Below are positions 1 through 5,390 of a stretch of 5,390 nucleotides of DNA, piece after piece (the first letter of the stretch is position 1; each line of letters starts with the position of its first letter). The stretch is from NCBI GenBank assembly GCA_018817035.1, contig JAHIUV010000157.1:1-5390 (forward strand). The letters run 5' to 3'. The DNA is from Candidatus Omnitrophota bacterium (GTDB lineage Bacteria > Omnitrophota > Gorgyraeia > Gorgyraeales > Gorgyraeaceae). Below the pieces are notes generated by a model. That model was not told where the DNA came from and searched no databases. It saw only the letters and a program-made list of their open reading frames with translations. The translations under genes were made by a program, and so were the position numbers.

Positions 1-198
1 GTGAACGTTTATCGTTACGCCGCGCTCTTTTTCTTCGGGGGCATTGTCTATTTCATCAAAGGCTTTTGCCTGGGCAAGGCCTTTCGCGGCGAGGCACTTT
101 GTTATGGATGAAGTCAAAGTGGTTTTGCCGTGGTCTACGTGGCCTATCGTGCCTATATTAACGTGGGGTTTTGTGCGTTCAAATTTTTCTTTTGCCAT
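1..198 (-). CDS. tuf: Elongation factor Tu, N-terminal fragment (cut by window edge)
   Basis: EF-Tu is the cytoplasmic GTPase that delivers aminoacyl-tRNA to the ribosome. The frame from the ATG at 198-196 stays open to the window edge and gives 66 residues starting MAKEKFERTKPHVNIGTIGH. The G1/P-loop motif GHVDHGKT is at about residues 19-26. The switch-I approach DNAPEEKERGVTIN is at about 51-64; most EF-Tu proteins have RGIT where this one has RGVT. About 330 residues of the usual ~395 lie outside the window. The start is fixed by the family N-terminus and by an AGGAGG ribosome binding site 8 nt upstream (207-212). The gene follows tRNA-Thr(GGU) by 40 nt, the same pairing as thrT-tufB in Escherichia coli, and is very probably cotranscribed from the promoter at 378-405. 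Identification is near certain; whether the genome holds a second tuf copy cannot be seen here. Confidence 0.97.
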   Translation of the reverse strand, partial: MAKEKFERTKPHVNIGTIGHVDHGKTTLTSSITKCLAAKGLAQAKAFDEIDNAPEEKERGVTINVH

Positions 199-206
199 TT
201 TGTTTG

Positions 207-212
207 CCTCCT
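207..212 (-). promoter_or_regulatory. Shine-Dalgarno site of tuf
   Basis: AGGAGG on the minus strand, 8 nt before the tuf ATG. It is a near-perfect anti-SD complement, as expected for a very highly expressed protein, and it decides the start codon. Confidence 0.85.
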
Positions 213-221
213 GGGTTTGCC

Positions 222-238
222 CCGTTAACATCTAACGG
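222..238 (-). promoter_or_regulatory. Small hairpin between tRNA-Thr(GGU) and tuf
   Basis: The minus strand reads CCGTTA, five loop bases GATGT, then TAACGG: a perfect 6-bp stem. It begins at the base immediately after the tRNA discriminator nucleotide and ends 9 nt before the tuf SD. No T-run follows, so it is not a terminator. Inferred role: marking the tRNA 3' processing boundary or protecting the 5' end of the released tuf mRNA. A short stem could also arise by chance. Confidence 0.45.
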
Positions 239-311
<73 letters not shown>

Positions 312-328
312 AGATCACCATTTTTATC

Positions 329-347
329 TATATTAATTAATAATATA
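329..347 (-). repeat. AT-only inverted repeat in the tRNA-Thr/tuf leader
   Basis: Arms tatatta (329-335) and taatata (341-347) flank the 5-nt loop attaa. The 7-bp stem contains no G-C pair. It lies in the predicted 5' leader between the transcription start (about 371) and the tRNA 5' end (311). It may be a single-stranded, AU-rich processing region rather than a stable structure. Low weight, because AT-only repeats arise easily by chance. Confidence 0.25.
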
Positions 348-377
348 CACTATTAGCTAGATAGAAATAGAAACAGG

Positions 378-405
378 ATTATAACATATTAAACCCGAGT
401 GTCAA
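378..405 (-). promoter_or_regulatory. Sigma-70-type promoter for tRNA-Thr(GGU)-tuf
   Basis: On the minus strand a perfect -35 TTGACA (405-400) and a perfect -10 TATAAT (383-378) are separated by 16 bp. Predicted transcription start is around 370-372, giving a leader of about 60 nt before the tRNA at 311. Both hexamers match consensus exactly, fitting a stable-RNA and EF-Tu promoter. It lies in the 120-nt gap between the mgtE stop and the tRNA, facing tuf, so the tRNA-Thr-tuf pair can be transcribed independently of mgtE. Confidence 0.88.
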
Positions 406-424
406 GAAAAAAATAAAAAAATTT
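406..424 (-). promoter_or_regulatory. A/T tract upstream of the -35, UP-element-like
   Basis: Immediately upstream of TTGACA the minus strand reads AAA, seven T, A, seven T, C. Its distal part fits the E. coli UP-element core AAAWWTWTTTT at 10 of 11 positions, and it lies at roughly -37 to -55. This is where the RNA polymerase alpha C-terminal domain binds at rRNA and tRNA promoters. The same U-rich tract lies just after the mgtE stop and could weaken mgtE readthrough, but no convincing GC-rich stem precedes it, so I do not call a terminator. Confidence 0.55.
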
Positions 425-431
425 CGTAGGA

Positions 432-1832
432 CTACATTTTTAAGGCAGGTATCAATGCCTGGGCAATTTTAAAATAAATAATAAGCCCGATTACATCCAC
501 TATGCTTGTGGTAATAGGACCTGCCAGAACGGCGGGATCCAGACCTACTTTTTTAGATACCAACGGAAGAAAGAGGCCTGTCACTATCGCCAAAAGCACT
601 ATAGCCATCATAGTAAGGCCTACTACTACGGCAAGCATGGGCGACTGCTGCAATAATACAGCGCGCGCGAAAGCTACGCCGCCAACTATCACGCCCATGA
701 TCAGCGCCGCCTTCAACTCCATGTTAATCACTTTCCAAGCATTCTCAAAAGTTACATCACCCGTACCCAAGCCGCGTATGATAGTAATAGACGTTTGGTT
801 CCCGGCATTACCTCCGGTATCCAGCAACATCGGGATAAAGAACGTAAGTGCTACGACAGTGGTTAAAGCGTGCTCGAACGTCTTTAATACTGTTCCTGTT
901 AAAAAGTCGAACATCAAAAGAAATATAAGCCAGCCGGCTCTTCGTTTAATAAGTCCCATGCTGCCAATATGCGCATAGCGTATTTCTTCTCCTTCTTTCG
1001 TGGACATTTTTCCTATTTCATAGATTTCTTTTGTCCTTTCCTTATGTATAAGGTCAACGACGTCGTCTATGGTAATGATCCCGAGCAGGTAATTTTCCGC
1101 GTTCACGACAGGCATATTTAACAAATCGTATTTCTCAAAATTTTTGGCCACGCCCGTGCTCGGCATGTCAGGATTCACCTTTATCCAATCCACCTGCGTC
1201 ATAATATCTTTTATGAGCATATCCGGAGACGCGATAATTAACATCTGTAGAGTCACTTCTCCGAGCAGTTTATGGCTTTCATCCGTTATATAAATAGAAT
1301 TTATATCCTTGATTTGTCCGGGCCTGTAATTTTCCTGTACTGAAAGAAGCGCTTTTTTTGCGGTCATTGAGGGACGTAGTTCAATGAGCTCCGTAGTCAT
1401 TAAACTACCTGCCGTATCCTCAGCGTATTCCAAAAGCCTGTTAAGGTCATCGACCTCCTCTTTTTTCATCAGGCCTTTTAATTTCTTTACCACCCTGTCC
1501 GGCAAGTCCTTGAAAAGATCAGCCCTTTCATCCGAAGCCATCTCATTAAGTATCTCAGATATCTCTTGATTATTAAGATTATTTAAAAGGTAAGACTGGT
1601 CATCGAAAGATAAATTCTCGAAAACCTCTATCGCTCTTTTCTGGCTAAAAAGCTTAAAGACAAGAACTTTATGATTGCCTTCAAGTAATTTTATGCCTTC
1701 GACCAGGTCCATAATAGGAATACTTTTTATTATTTCCTTGACCTGGGCAAAATTCCTCTCATTGAGACGATCTTTTATCTCGGGAAGAAAAAGCGCGAAC
1801 ACATCGACTTTTTTATTGGCTTGGACACTCAT
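432..1832 (-). CDS. mgtE: Magnesium channel/transporter MgtE
   Basis: Inner-membrane Mg2+ channel gated by cytosolic Mg2+. The 466-residue length is typical of the family. Domains in order: a helical N domain (about 10-137), two CBS domains (about 144-200 and 207-265, the first opened by EDTAGSLMT at 138-146), a connecting plug helix (about 266-290), and a five-helix membrane domain (about 295-466). Family signatures in the membrane part are PMLLDTGGNAGNQ (334-346) and DPAVLAGPITTSIVD (432-446); the acidic residue in TSIVD is likely the pore aspartate of the family. The ATG is preceded at 5 nt by AAGAGG (1838-1843). The gene starts only 21 nt after the encoded CCA of tRNA-Thr(UGU), leaving no room for its own promoter or for an Mg2+-sensing leader, so it is probably cotranscribed with the upstream tRNAs. 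Its stop is TAG. Its position inside a tRNA-tuf cluster is unusual. Confidence 0.96.
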   Translation of the reverse strand: MSVQANKKVDVFALFLPEIKDRLNERNFAQVKEIIKSIPIMDLVEGIKLLEGNHKVLVFKLFSQKRAIEVFENLSFDDQSYLLNNLNNQEISEILNEMASDERADLFKDLPDRVVKKLKGLMKKEEVDDLNRLLEYAEDTAGSLMTTELIELRPSMTAKKALLSVQENYRPGQIKDINSIYITDESHKLLGEVTLQMLIIASPDMLIKDIMTQVDWIKVNPDMPSTGVAKNFEKYDLLNMPVVNAENYLLGIITIDDVVDLIHKERTKEIYEIGKMSTKEGEEIRYAHIGSMGLIKRRAGWLIFLLMFDFLTGTVLKTFEHALTTVVALTFFIPMLLDTGGNAGNQTSITIIRGLGTGDVTFENAWKVINMELKAALIMGVIVGGVAFARAVLLQQSPMLAVVVGLTMMAIVLLAIVTGLFLPLVSKKVGLDPAVLAGPITTSIVDVIGLIIYFKIAQALIPALKM

Positions 1833-1837
1833 AAAAA

Positions 1838-1843
1838 CCTCTT
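1838..1843 (-). promoter_or_regulatory. Shine-Dalgarno site of mgtE
   Basis: AAGAGG, 5 nt before the mgtE ATG. It sits inside the 21-nt spacer (1833-1853) between the tRNA-Thr(UGU) CCA end and mgtE, so tRNA 3' maturation would leave an mgtE mRNA with a leader of only about 21 nt that still carries this site. Confidence 0.7.
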
Positions 1844-1853
1844 AAGCGAAAAA

Positions 1854-1928
1854 TGGAGCTGGCGAAAGGAGTCGAACCTTCAACCTATGGTTTACAAAAC
1901 CATTGCTCTGCCATTGAGCTACGCCAGC
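1854..1928 (-). tRNA. thrU: tRNA-Thr (anticodon UGU, reads ACA/ACG)
   Basis: A 75-nt gene including encoded CCA (1856-1854). The acceptor stem GCTGGCG pairs with CGCCAGC, the D-stem is GCTC/GAGC with a 7-nt loop, and the anticodon stem ATGGT/ACCAT encloses the loop TTTGTAA. The T-arm is GAAGG TTCGACT CCTTT, with one G-U pair, and the discriminator is U. The anticodon TGT gives threonine. It is 5 nt downstream of tRNA-Gly and 21 nt upstream of mgtE. E. coli carries a Thr(UGU) gene in the equivalent tRNA-tufB unit, but first in order; here it is third. Confidence 0.97.
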
Positions 1929-1933
1929 AAAAT

Positions 1934-2007
1934 TGGAGCGGGTGAACGGGATCGAACCGTCGTAGCTAGCTTGGAAGGCTAGTGCTCTACCATTGAGCTA
2001 CACCCGC
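1934..2007 (-). tRNA. glyT: tRNA-Gly (anticodon UCC, reads GGA/GGG)
   Basis: A 74-nt gene including encoded CCA (1936-1934). The acceptor stem GCGGGTG pairs with CACCCGC, the D-stem is GCTC/GAGC, and the anticodon stem CTAGC/GCTAG encloses the loop CTTCCAA. The variable loop is 4 nt, the T-arm is GACGG TTCGATC CCGTT, and the discriminator is U. The anticodon TCC gives glycine. It is separated by 5 nt from tRNA-Thr(UGU) and 28 nt from tRNA-Tyr, so all three are almost certainly one precursor transcript. Confidence 0.97.
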
Positions 2008-2035
2008 ACAATTCAATTCCTGATCAATTAAATAA

Positions 2036-2968
<933 letters not shown>

Positions 2969-2975
2969 AAAAATT

Positions 2976-2982
2976 CCTCCTT
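2976..2982 (-). promoter_or_regulatory. Shine-Dalgarno site of nnrD, occluded in a hairpin
   Basis: AAGGAGG, 7 nt before the nnrD ATG. Six of its seven bases (2982-2977) form the end of the 3' arm of the perfect stem described at 2977-3023, so the site should be inaccessible unless the stem is opened. Confidence 0.85.
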
Positions 2983-3023
2983 AACTTCACAACAGTGCAT
3001 TGCAGTTTTGTGAAGTTAAGGAG
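2977..3023 (-). promoter_or_regulatory. 16-bp perfect hairpin linking the acpS stop to the nnrD SD
   Basis: Arms at 3008-3023 and 2977-2992 are exact reverse complements over 16 bp around a 15-nt loop. In the transcript the 5' arm starts with CTCCTTAACTTCACAA and holds the last Pro codon and UAA stop of acpS. The 3' arm ends in AAGGAG, part of the nnrD SD. A ribosome finishing acpS would occupy and melt the 5' arm, exposing the SD, which predicts translational coupling of nnrD to acpS. An alternative is an attenuator or weak intrinsic terminator, since GAATTTTT follows the stem, but only 6 of 16 pairs are G-C and the T-run is short. The inverted repeat is directly visible; the role is inferred. 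Confidence 0.75.
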
Positions 3024-3402
3024 CCTCGTTGCGCCATAAGATCGCGTTGCTTATAGCATAATTAGAAGTATGCGACATGCTTACTATGATATCGTCAAGG
3101 TTATTGTTTAAAGCAAACTCTTTTGCCTTACCATGCAATATTATTTCAGGCTTACCCTTGGGATCATTCAATACCTCTATATTCTTTAATTGTATGCCCT
3201 GCCTTGTATCCCCGAACGCCTTTAATACAGATTCCTTACATGCGAATCTCGCGGCCAGATTTTCATGTGAAAATTTTTTGGTGCCGGCATAATCCATTTC
3301 CCGACAAGTAAAGACCCTATTCAAAAAACGCTCGCCCCATTTATCCAGCGCGTTCTTTACTCTCCATACCTCTATAATATCAACTCCGGTCCCGGCTATC
3401 AT
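3016..3402 (-). CDS. acpS: Holo-[acyl-carrier-protein] synthase
   Basis: AcpS moves the 4'-phosphopantetheine arm from CoA to the conserved serine of apo-ACP, enabling fatty acid synthesis; it is a Mg2+-dependent cytosolic homotrimer. Its 128 residues are normal for the family. Signatures are GTGVDIIEV (4-12, metal-binding D8), AARFACKESVLKAFG (50-64, with E57 and K61) and SMSHTSNYA (108-116). The start ATG overlaps the pdxJ stop in an ATGA junction (3399-3402), implying translational coupling. The pdxJ-acpS pair is also adjacent in E. coli. The UAA stop (3018-3016) lies in the 5' arm of the hairpin controlling the next gene. Confidence 0.96.
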   Translation of the reverse strand: MIAGTGVDIIEVWRVKNALDKWGERFLNRVFTCREMDYAGTKKFSHENLAARFACKESVLKAFGDTRQGIQLKNIEVLNDPKGKPEIILHGKAKEFALNNNLDDIIVSMSHTSNYAISNAILWRNEAP

Positions 3403-4118
3403 TCATGCCCCATCAATGCTTTCATCTCACGCACCGCCCTGTCAAGTCCCGTAAATATTGCTCGCGAAATTATCGAATGACCGATATTCAGTTCATTTAT
3501 GCCTTTAATACCCGCTACTCTCTTTACGTTAGTATAGTTTAATCCATGTCCGGCATTTACTGTTAGCCCTATATCTAACGCGATATCGCACGCCTTTTTT
3601 ATTTTTTGAAACTCCATGTCAGCCACGCGTTCTGCTCCGGCGTCGCTATATCGTCCGGTGTGTATCTCTATTATCTTAACGCCCGTTCTTTTAACAGCGT
3701 TTACTTCGTGCTCATCAGGGTCTATAAAAAGGCTCACGCGCACCCCTTTTTCCTTAAGCCTTTCAGCGACTTTTCTTATTTTTTGTTCATTTCCGTTGAC
3801 TCTCAGGCCGCCCTCCGTAGTCAGCTCCTGCCTTTTTTCCGGTACAAGAGTTGCCTGATCAGGGCGAATTTTTCTCGCTATCTCCACTATCTCTTCATTA
3901 ATGGACATCTCGAGGTTAAACCTTGTCGCGACGATACTTTTAATCGCTTCTATGTCTAAGTCGTTAATATGCCTGCGATCTTCGCGCAGGTGCGCCACAA
4001 TACTATCACAACCTGCCTTTTCACACTCTTTTACGGCGCACAAGATACCGGGCTCTGCTCCTCCTCTTGCCTGCCTCAACGTCGCCACATGATCTATGTT
4101 CACGCCAAGCTCGAGCAT
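3399..4118 (-). CDS. pdxJ: Pyridoxine 5'-phosphate synthase
   Basis: PdxJ condenses 1-deoxy-D-xylulose 5-phosphate with 3-amino-2-oxopropyl phosphate (aminoacetone 3-phosphate) to give pyridoxine 5'-phosphate, the last ring-forming step of the DXP-dependent vitamin B6 pathway. It is a TIM barrel in the cytosol. The 239 residues are full length. Signatures are NIDHVATLRQARG (7-19), AHLREDRRHI (42-51, with H43 and R45), NLEMS (68-72, E70), VPEKRQELTTEGGL (92-105), EIHTGRYS (151-158), NAGHGLNY (188-195, H191) and NIGHSIIS (211-218). The start lies 1 nt after the stop of the small membrane protein; an AGG at 4 nt and GGAG at 10 nt are the only SD-like bases, so initiation probably depends on coupling. 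It overlaps acpS by 4 nt. Confidence 0.97.
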   Translation of the reverse strand: MLELGVNIDHVATLRQARGGAEPGILCAVKECEKAGCDSIVAHLREDRRHINDLDIEAIKSIVATRFNLEMSINEEIVEIARKIRPDQATLVPEKRQELTTEGGLRVNGNEQKIRKVAERLKEKGVRVSLFIDPDEHEVNAVKRTGVKIIEIHTGRYSDAGAERVADMEFQKIKKACDIALDIGLTVNAGHGLNYTNVKRVAGIKGINELNIGHSIISRAIFTGLDRAVREMKALMGHE

Positions 4119-4119
4119 T

Positions 4120-4320
4120 TTACCTGTTCTCCGTTATATAGCCTTTGTTTCCAGCGGTAGGTTGATCCTGCGCAGACTTTACGGTAGGGGGCTTGTAAAA
4201 TTCATCACGCGTCTTCTTTTGTTTGGTTAACTCAGCATTGACATAGAACCATGTAATAACCGCTAATATCAACGACAGCGCTTTTACCCAAAAATTATTA
4301 GTTATCCAATTTTTCTTCAT
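4120..4320 (-). CDS. Single-pass membrane protein resembling the CdaR/YbbR N-terminal anchor only
   Basis: A 66-residue protein. A basic N-terminus (MKKNWITNNF) leads to one hydrophobic helix at about residues 11-27 (WVKALSLILAVITWFYV). A polar 39-residue tail follows, rich in K, Q, T and P. The helix and its flanks look like the N-terminal segment of CdaR/YbbR, the membrane partner of the diadenylate cyclase, and the gene sits directly after cdaA, the normal cdaR position. The several extracytoplasmic YbbR repeats of CdaR (usually about 300-400 residues in all) are missing, and pdxJ starts 1 nt after the stop, so no frameshifted remainder can follow. Predicted topology is N-in, C-out. The ATGA overlap with cdaA and the SD AGAGG support expression. 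It may be a minimal CdaA regulator or a remnant left by a deletion; the family call is from pattern only. Confidence 0.7.
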   Translation of the reverse strand: MKKNWITNNFWVKALSLILAVITWFYVNAELTKQKKTRDEFYKPPTVKSAQDQPTAGNKGYITENR

Positions 4321-5099
4321 AATCTACCTCTGCTAAAAAACGCTCTTTTCTTTTTATTGTCCGGCTTAAAAAGATTTCTCAGGACTCGTTCCAGGGTGTC
4401 TTTGTCCAGGTCATGAGTAAGATTTCCGCTGGTCGCGATCGAAATGCCTCCGGTCTCTTCGGATATAACTATCACCACGACATCGGCTTCTTCGCTTAAG
4501 CCCAGCGCTGCCCTGTGCCTTGTCCCAAAAGTCCTGGATATTTTAGGGTTTTGAGTAAGAGGAAATAAACATCCGGCGCCTACGACACGGTCACCGGATA
4601 TTATCACGCCTCCGTCATGAAGCGGCGTATTTGGCATAAAAATAGTTATCAAAAGCTCTGTGGTGACTTTGGCATCTATATTCACTCCGCTCTCAATATA
4701 CTGGGCCAGGCTGCTGTCTCTCTCTATTGCCACCAGCGCGCCTATCTTTCTTTTTGAAAGCGAAAGCGCTGCCTCGCTGACCTCTCTGATGATCTCACTC
4801 TCTCTGAAAAATACCTCCGACCACCTATGCTGGCCGATACTGGCAAGGCCTCTCCTGAGTTCAGGCTGGAATACGACCAAAACCGCTACTACTGATATGG
4901 CAAATAATTTCGTGAATATCCAATTTATTGTGTCCAGTCCGAGTTTCTGCGTAACGATAAAAAAGAGGCCTATAAAAATTACCCCCTTCAGCACCTGGAC
5001 CCCGCGCGTGCCTCTGGCAAATATTAAAACAAAATAAAACGCAAACCATAATATGCCTATCTCAACAAGTATCTTAATTAAACTGATATAGTCAAGCAT
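4317..5099 (-). CDS. cdaA: Membrane diadenylate cyclase CdaA (DisA_N/DAC domain)
   Basis: CdaA makes the second messenger cyclic di-AMP from two ATP at the cytoplasmic face of the membrane. It has 260 residues, close to the usual ~270. Three N-terminal membrane helices (about 8-27, 34-50, 58-77) lead into FQPELRRGLASIG (77-89). A linker helix and the DAC domain (about 100-240) follow. Catalytic motifs are PLHDGGVII (159-167; most CdaA proteins have DGA where this one has DGG), GTRHRAALG (192-200, the RHR motif) and SEETGGIS (213-220). The tail is strongly basic. The ATG overlaps the end of folP by 8 nt and has AGAGAGG about 7 nt upstream (5106-5112). The 3' end overlaps the small CdaR-like gene by ATGA. 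In Firmicutes cdaA is followed by cdaR and glmM; here only a miniature cdaR-like gene follows. Confidence 0.95.
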   Translation of the reverse strand: MLDYISLIKILVEIGILWFAFYFVLIFARGTRGVQVLKGVIFIGLFFIVTQKLGLDTINWIFTKLFAISVVAVLVVFQPELRRGLASIGQHRWSEVFFRESEIIREVSEAALSLSKRKIGALVAIERDSSLAQYIESGVNIDAKVTTELLITIFMPNTPLHDGGVIISGDRVVGAGCLFPLTQNPKISRTFGTRHRAALGLSEEADVVVIVISEETGGISIATSGNLTHDLDKDTLERVLRNLFKPDNKKKRAFFSRGRL

Positions 5100-5390
5100 T
5101 TACAACCTCTCTTGAACGGATAATCGCGTCCGCAACCATCACGGCCTCTTTCGCTGCCCTGACATCATGGACCCTTACAATATCCACCCCGTTATTTACT
5201 GCTATGGCTGTTGCTGCCAGGGTACCAAAAACCCTTTCTTTCGGCTCCGCATCCAGTATATTACCTATGAAAGACTTTCTTGATAGGCCGACCAATACAG
5301 GCCTGCCCAGGCTCTTAAAACGCGAAAGCCCTTTTAATATCTCCAGGTTATGCTCAAGTGTTTTTCCAAAACCAATACCTGGATCTATAA
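5092..5390 (-). CDS. folP: Dihydropteroate synthase, C-terminal fragment (cut by window edge)
   Basis: FolP joins 6-hydroxymethyl-7,8-dihydropterin pyrophosphate and p-aminobenzoate in folate synthesis; it is the sulfonamide target and a cytosolic TIM barrel. Reading the frame from 5388 gives 98 residues up to the TGA at 5094-5092. Signatures are IDPGIGFGKTLEHN at the window edge, GRPVLVGLSRKSFIG (the pterin/phosphate-binding SRKS region) and VDIVRVHDV near the C-terminus. A start inside this stretch (TTG at 5295) would be false, because homologous sequence continues upstream to the window end. About two thirds of the protein lies outside the window. It overlaps cdaA by 8 nt, so the two are translated from one mRNA; folP-cdaA adjacency is common in bacteria. 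Confidence 0.96.
   Translation of the reverse strand, partial: IDPGIGFGKTLEHNLEILKGLSRFKSLGRPVLVGLSRKSFIGNILDAEPKERVFGTLAATAIAVNNGVDIVRVHDVRAAKEAVMVADAIIRSREVVNA

Noticed and set aside
406..460. Intrinsic terminator after mgtE
   Set aside because: There is a long U-rich tract, but the only stem before it (AGGCA/TGCCT, 5 bp with an 8-nt loop, inside the coding end) is weak and distant; the tract is better explained as an UP-like element.
502..978. Plus-strand open frame of 158 codons
   Set aside because: Lies wholly antisense to the membrane domain of mgtE; its low-complexity T/P/A/S-rich translation and lack of a ribosome binding site fit a mirror of a hydrophobic gene.
1833..1853. Magnesium riboswitch (M-box or similar) before mgtE
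   Set aside because: Only 21 nt separate the tRNA from the start codon; there is no room for any known riboswitch.
2008..2035. Repeated caatt elements in the tRNA-Tyr/tRNA-Gly spacer
   Set aside because: The repeats are only 4-5 bases in AT-rich spacer DNA and form no stable stem, so chance is sufficient.
3606..3959. Plus-strand open frame of 117 codons
   Set aside because: Antisense to the conserved pdxJ gene; composition and lack of context indicate a shadow frame.
4861..5049. Minus-strand 62-codon frame inside cdaA
   Set aside because: Overlaps the cdaA membrane segment in another frame; no SD and a cysteine/histidine-rich, unstructured-looking translation.
5092..5295. folP starting at the TTG at 5295
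   Set aside because: Dihydropteroate synthase motifs (DPGIGFGK) continue in frame upstream to the window edge, so the true start is outside the window.

Overview
This is a densely packed bacterial chromosomal window of housekeeping genes. Every gene I can support lies on the minus strand, so transcription runs from high to low coordinates. No plasmid, phage, IS or CRISPR signatures were seen. Gene content is that of a free-living bacterium with canonical Shine-Dalgarno sites. The gene order and protein style suggest an uncultivated, Gram-negative-type lineage, with Omnitrophota or a deltaproteobacteria-like group as a guess from memory. The sequence does not settle the taxonomy.

Layout in transcription order. 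Part A (5390 to 2084) is one tight gene string. It holds the 3' part of folP (folate synthesis), cdaA (membrane diadenylate cyclase), a 66-residue one-helix protein resembling only the N-terminal anchor of CdaR/YbbR, pdxJ (vitamin B6 synthesis), acpS (holo-ACP synthase) and nnrD (NAD(P)H-hydrate repair). Most junctions overlap by 4-8 nt or are 1 nt apart. The exception is acpS-nnrD, where a perfect 16-bp inverted repeat covers the acpS stop codon and buries the nnrD ribosome binding site. Part B (2121 to 1) is a stable-RNA and elongation-factor block: tRNA-Tyr(GUA), tRNA-Gly(UCC), tRNA-Thr(UGU), then mgtE (Mg2+ channel), a consensus promoter with an upstream AT tract, tRNA-Thr(GGU), and the first 66 codons of tuf (EF-Tu).

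The two parts are physically fused. The nnrD reading frame runs 12 codons into the tRNA-Tyr gene and stops on a UAA that uses two anticodon bases. The tRNA set matches the classical thrU-tyrU-glyT-thrT-tufB unit of Escherichia coli, with one Thr gene in a different place and mgtE inserted in the middle. No promoter is evident in front of the first three tRNAs or mgtE, so they are probably read through from the upstream operon. In contrast, tRNA-Thr(GGU)-tuf has its own strong promoter.

The items most worth a second look are the SD-sequestering hairpin before nnrD, the CDS/tRNA overlap, the interrupted tRNA-tuf operon, and the minimal CdaR-like protein. I found no evidence of a wholly new multi-gene system.
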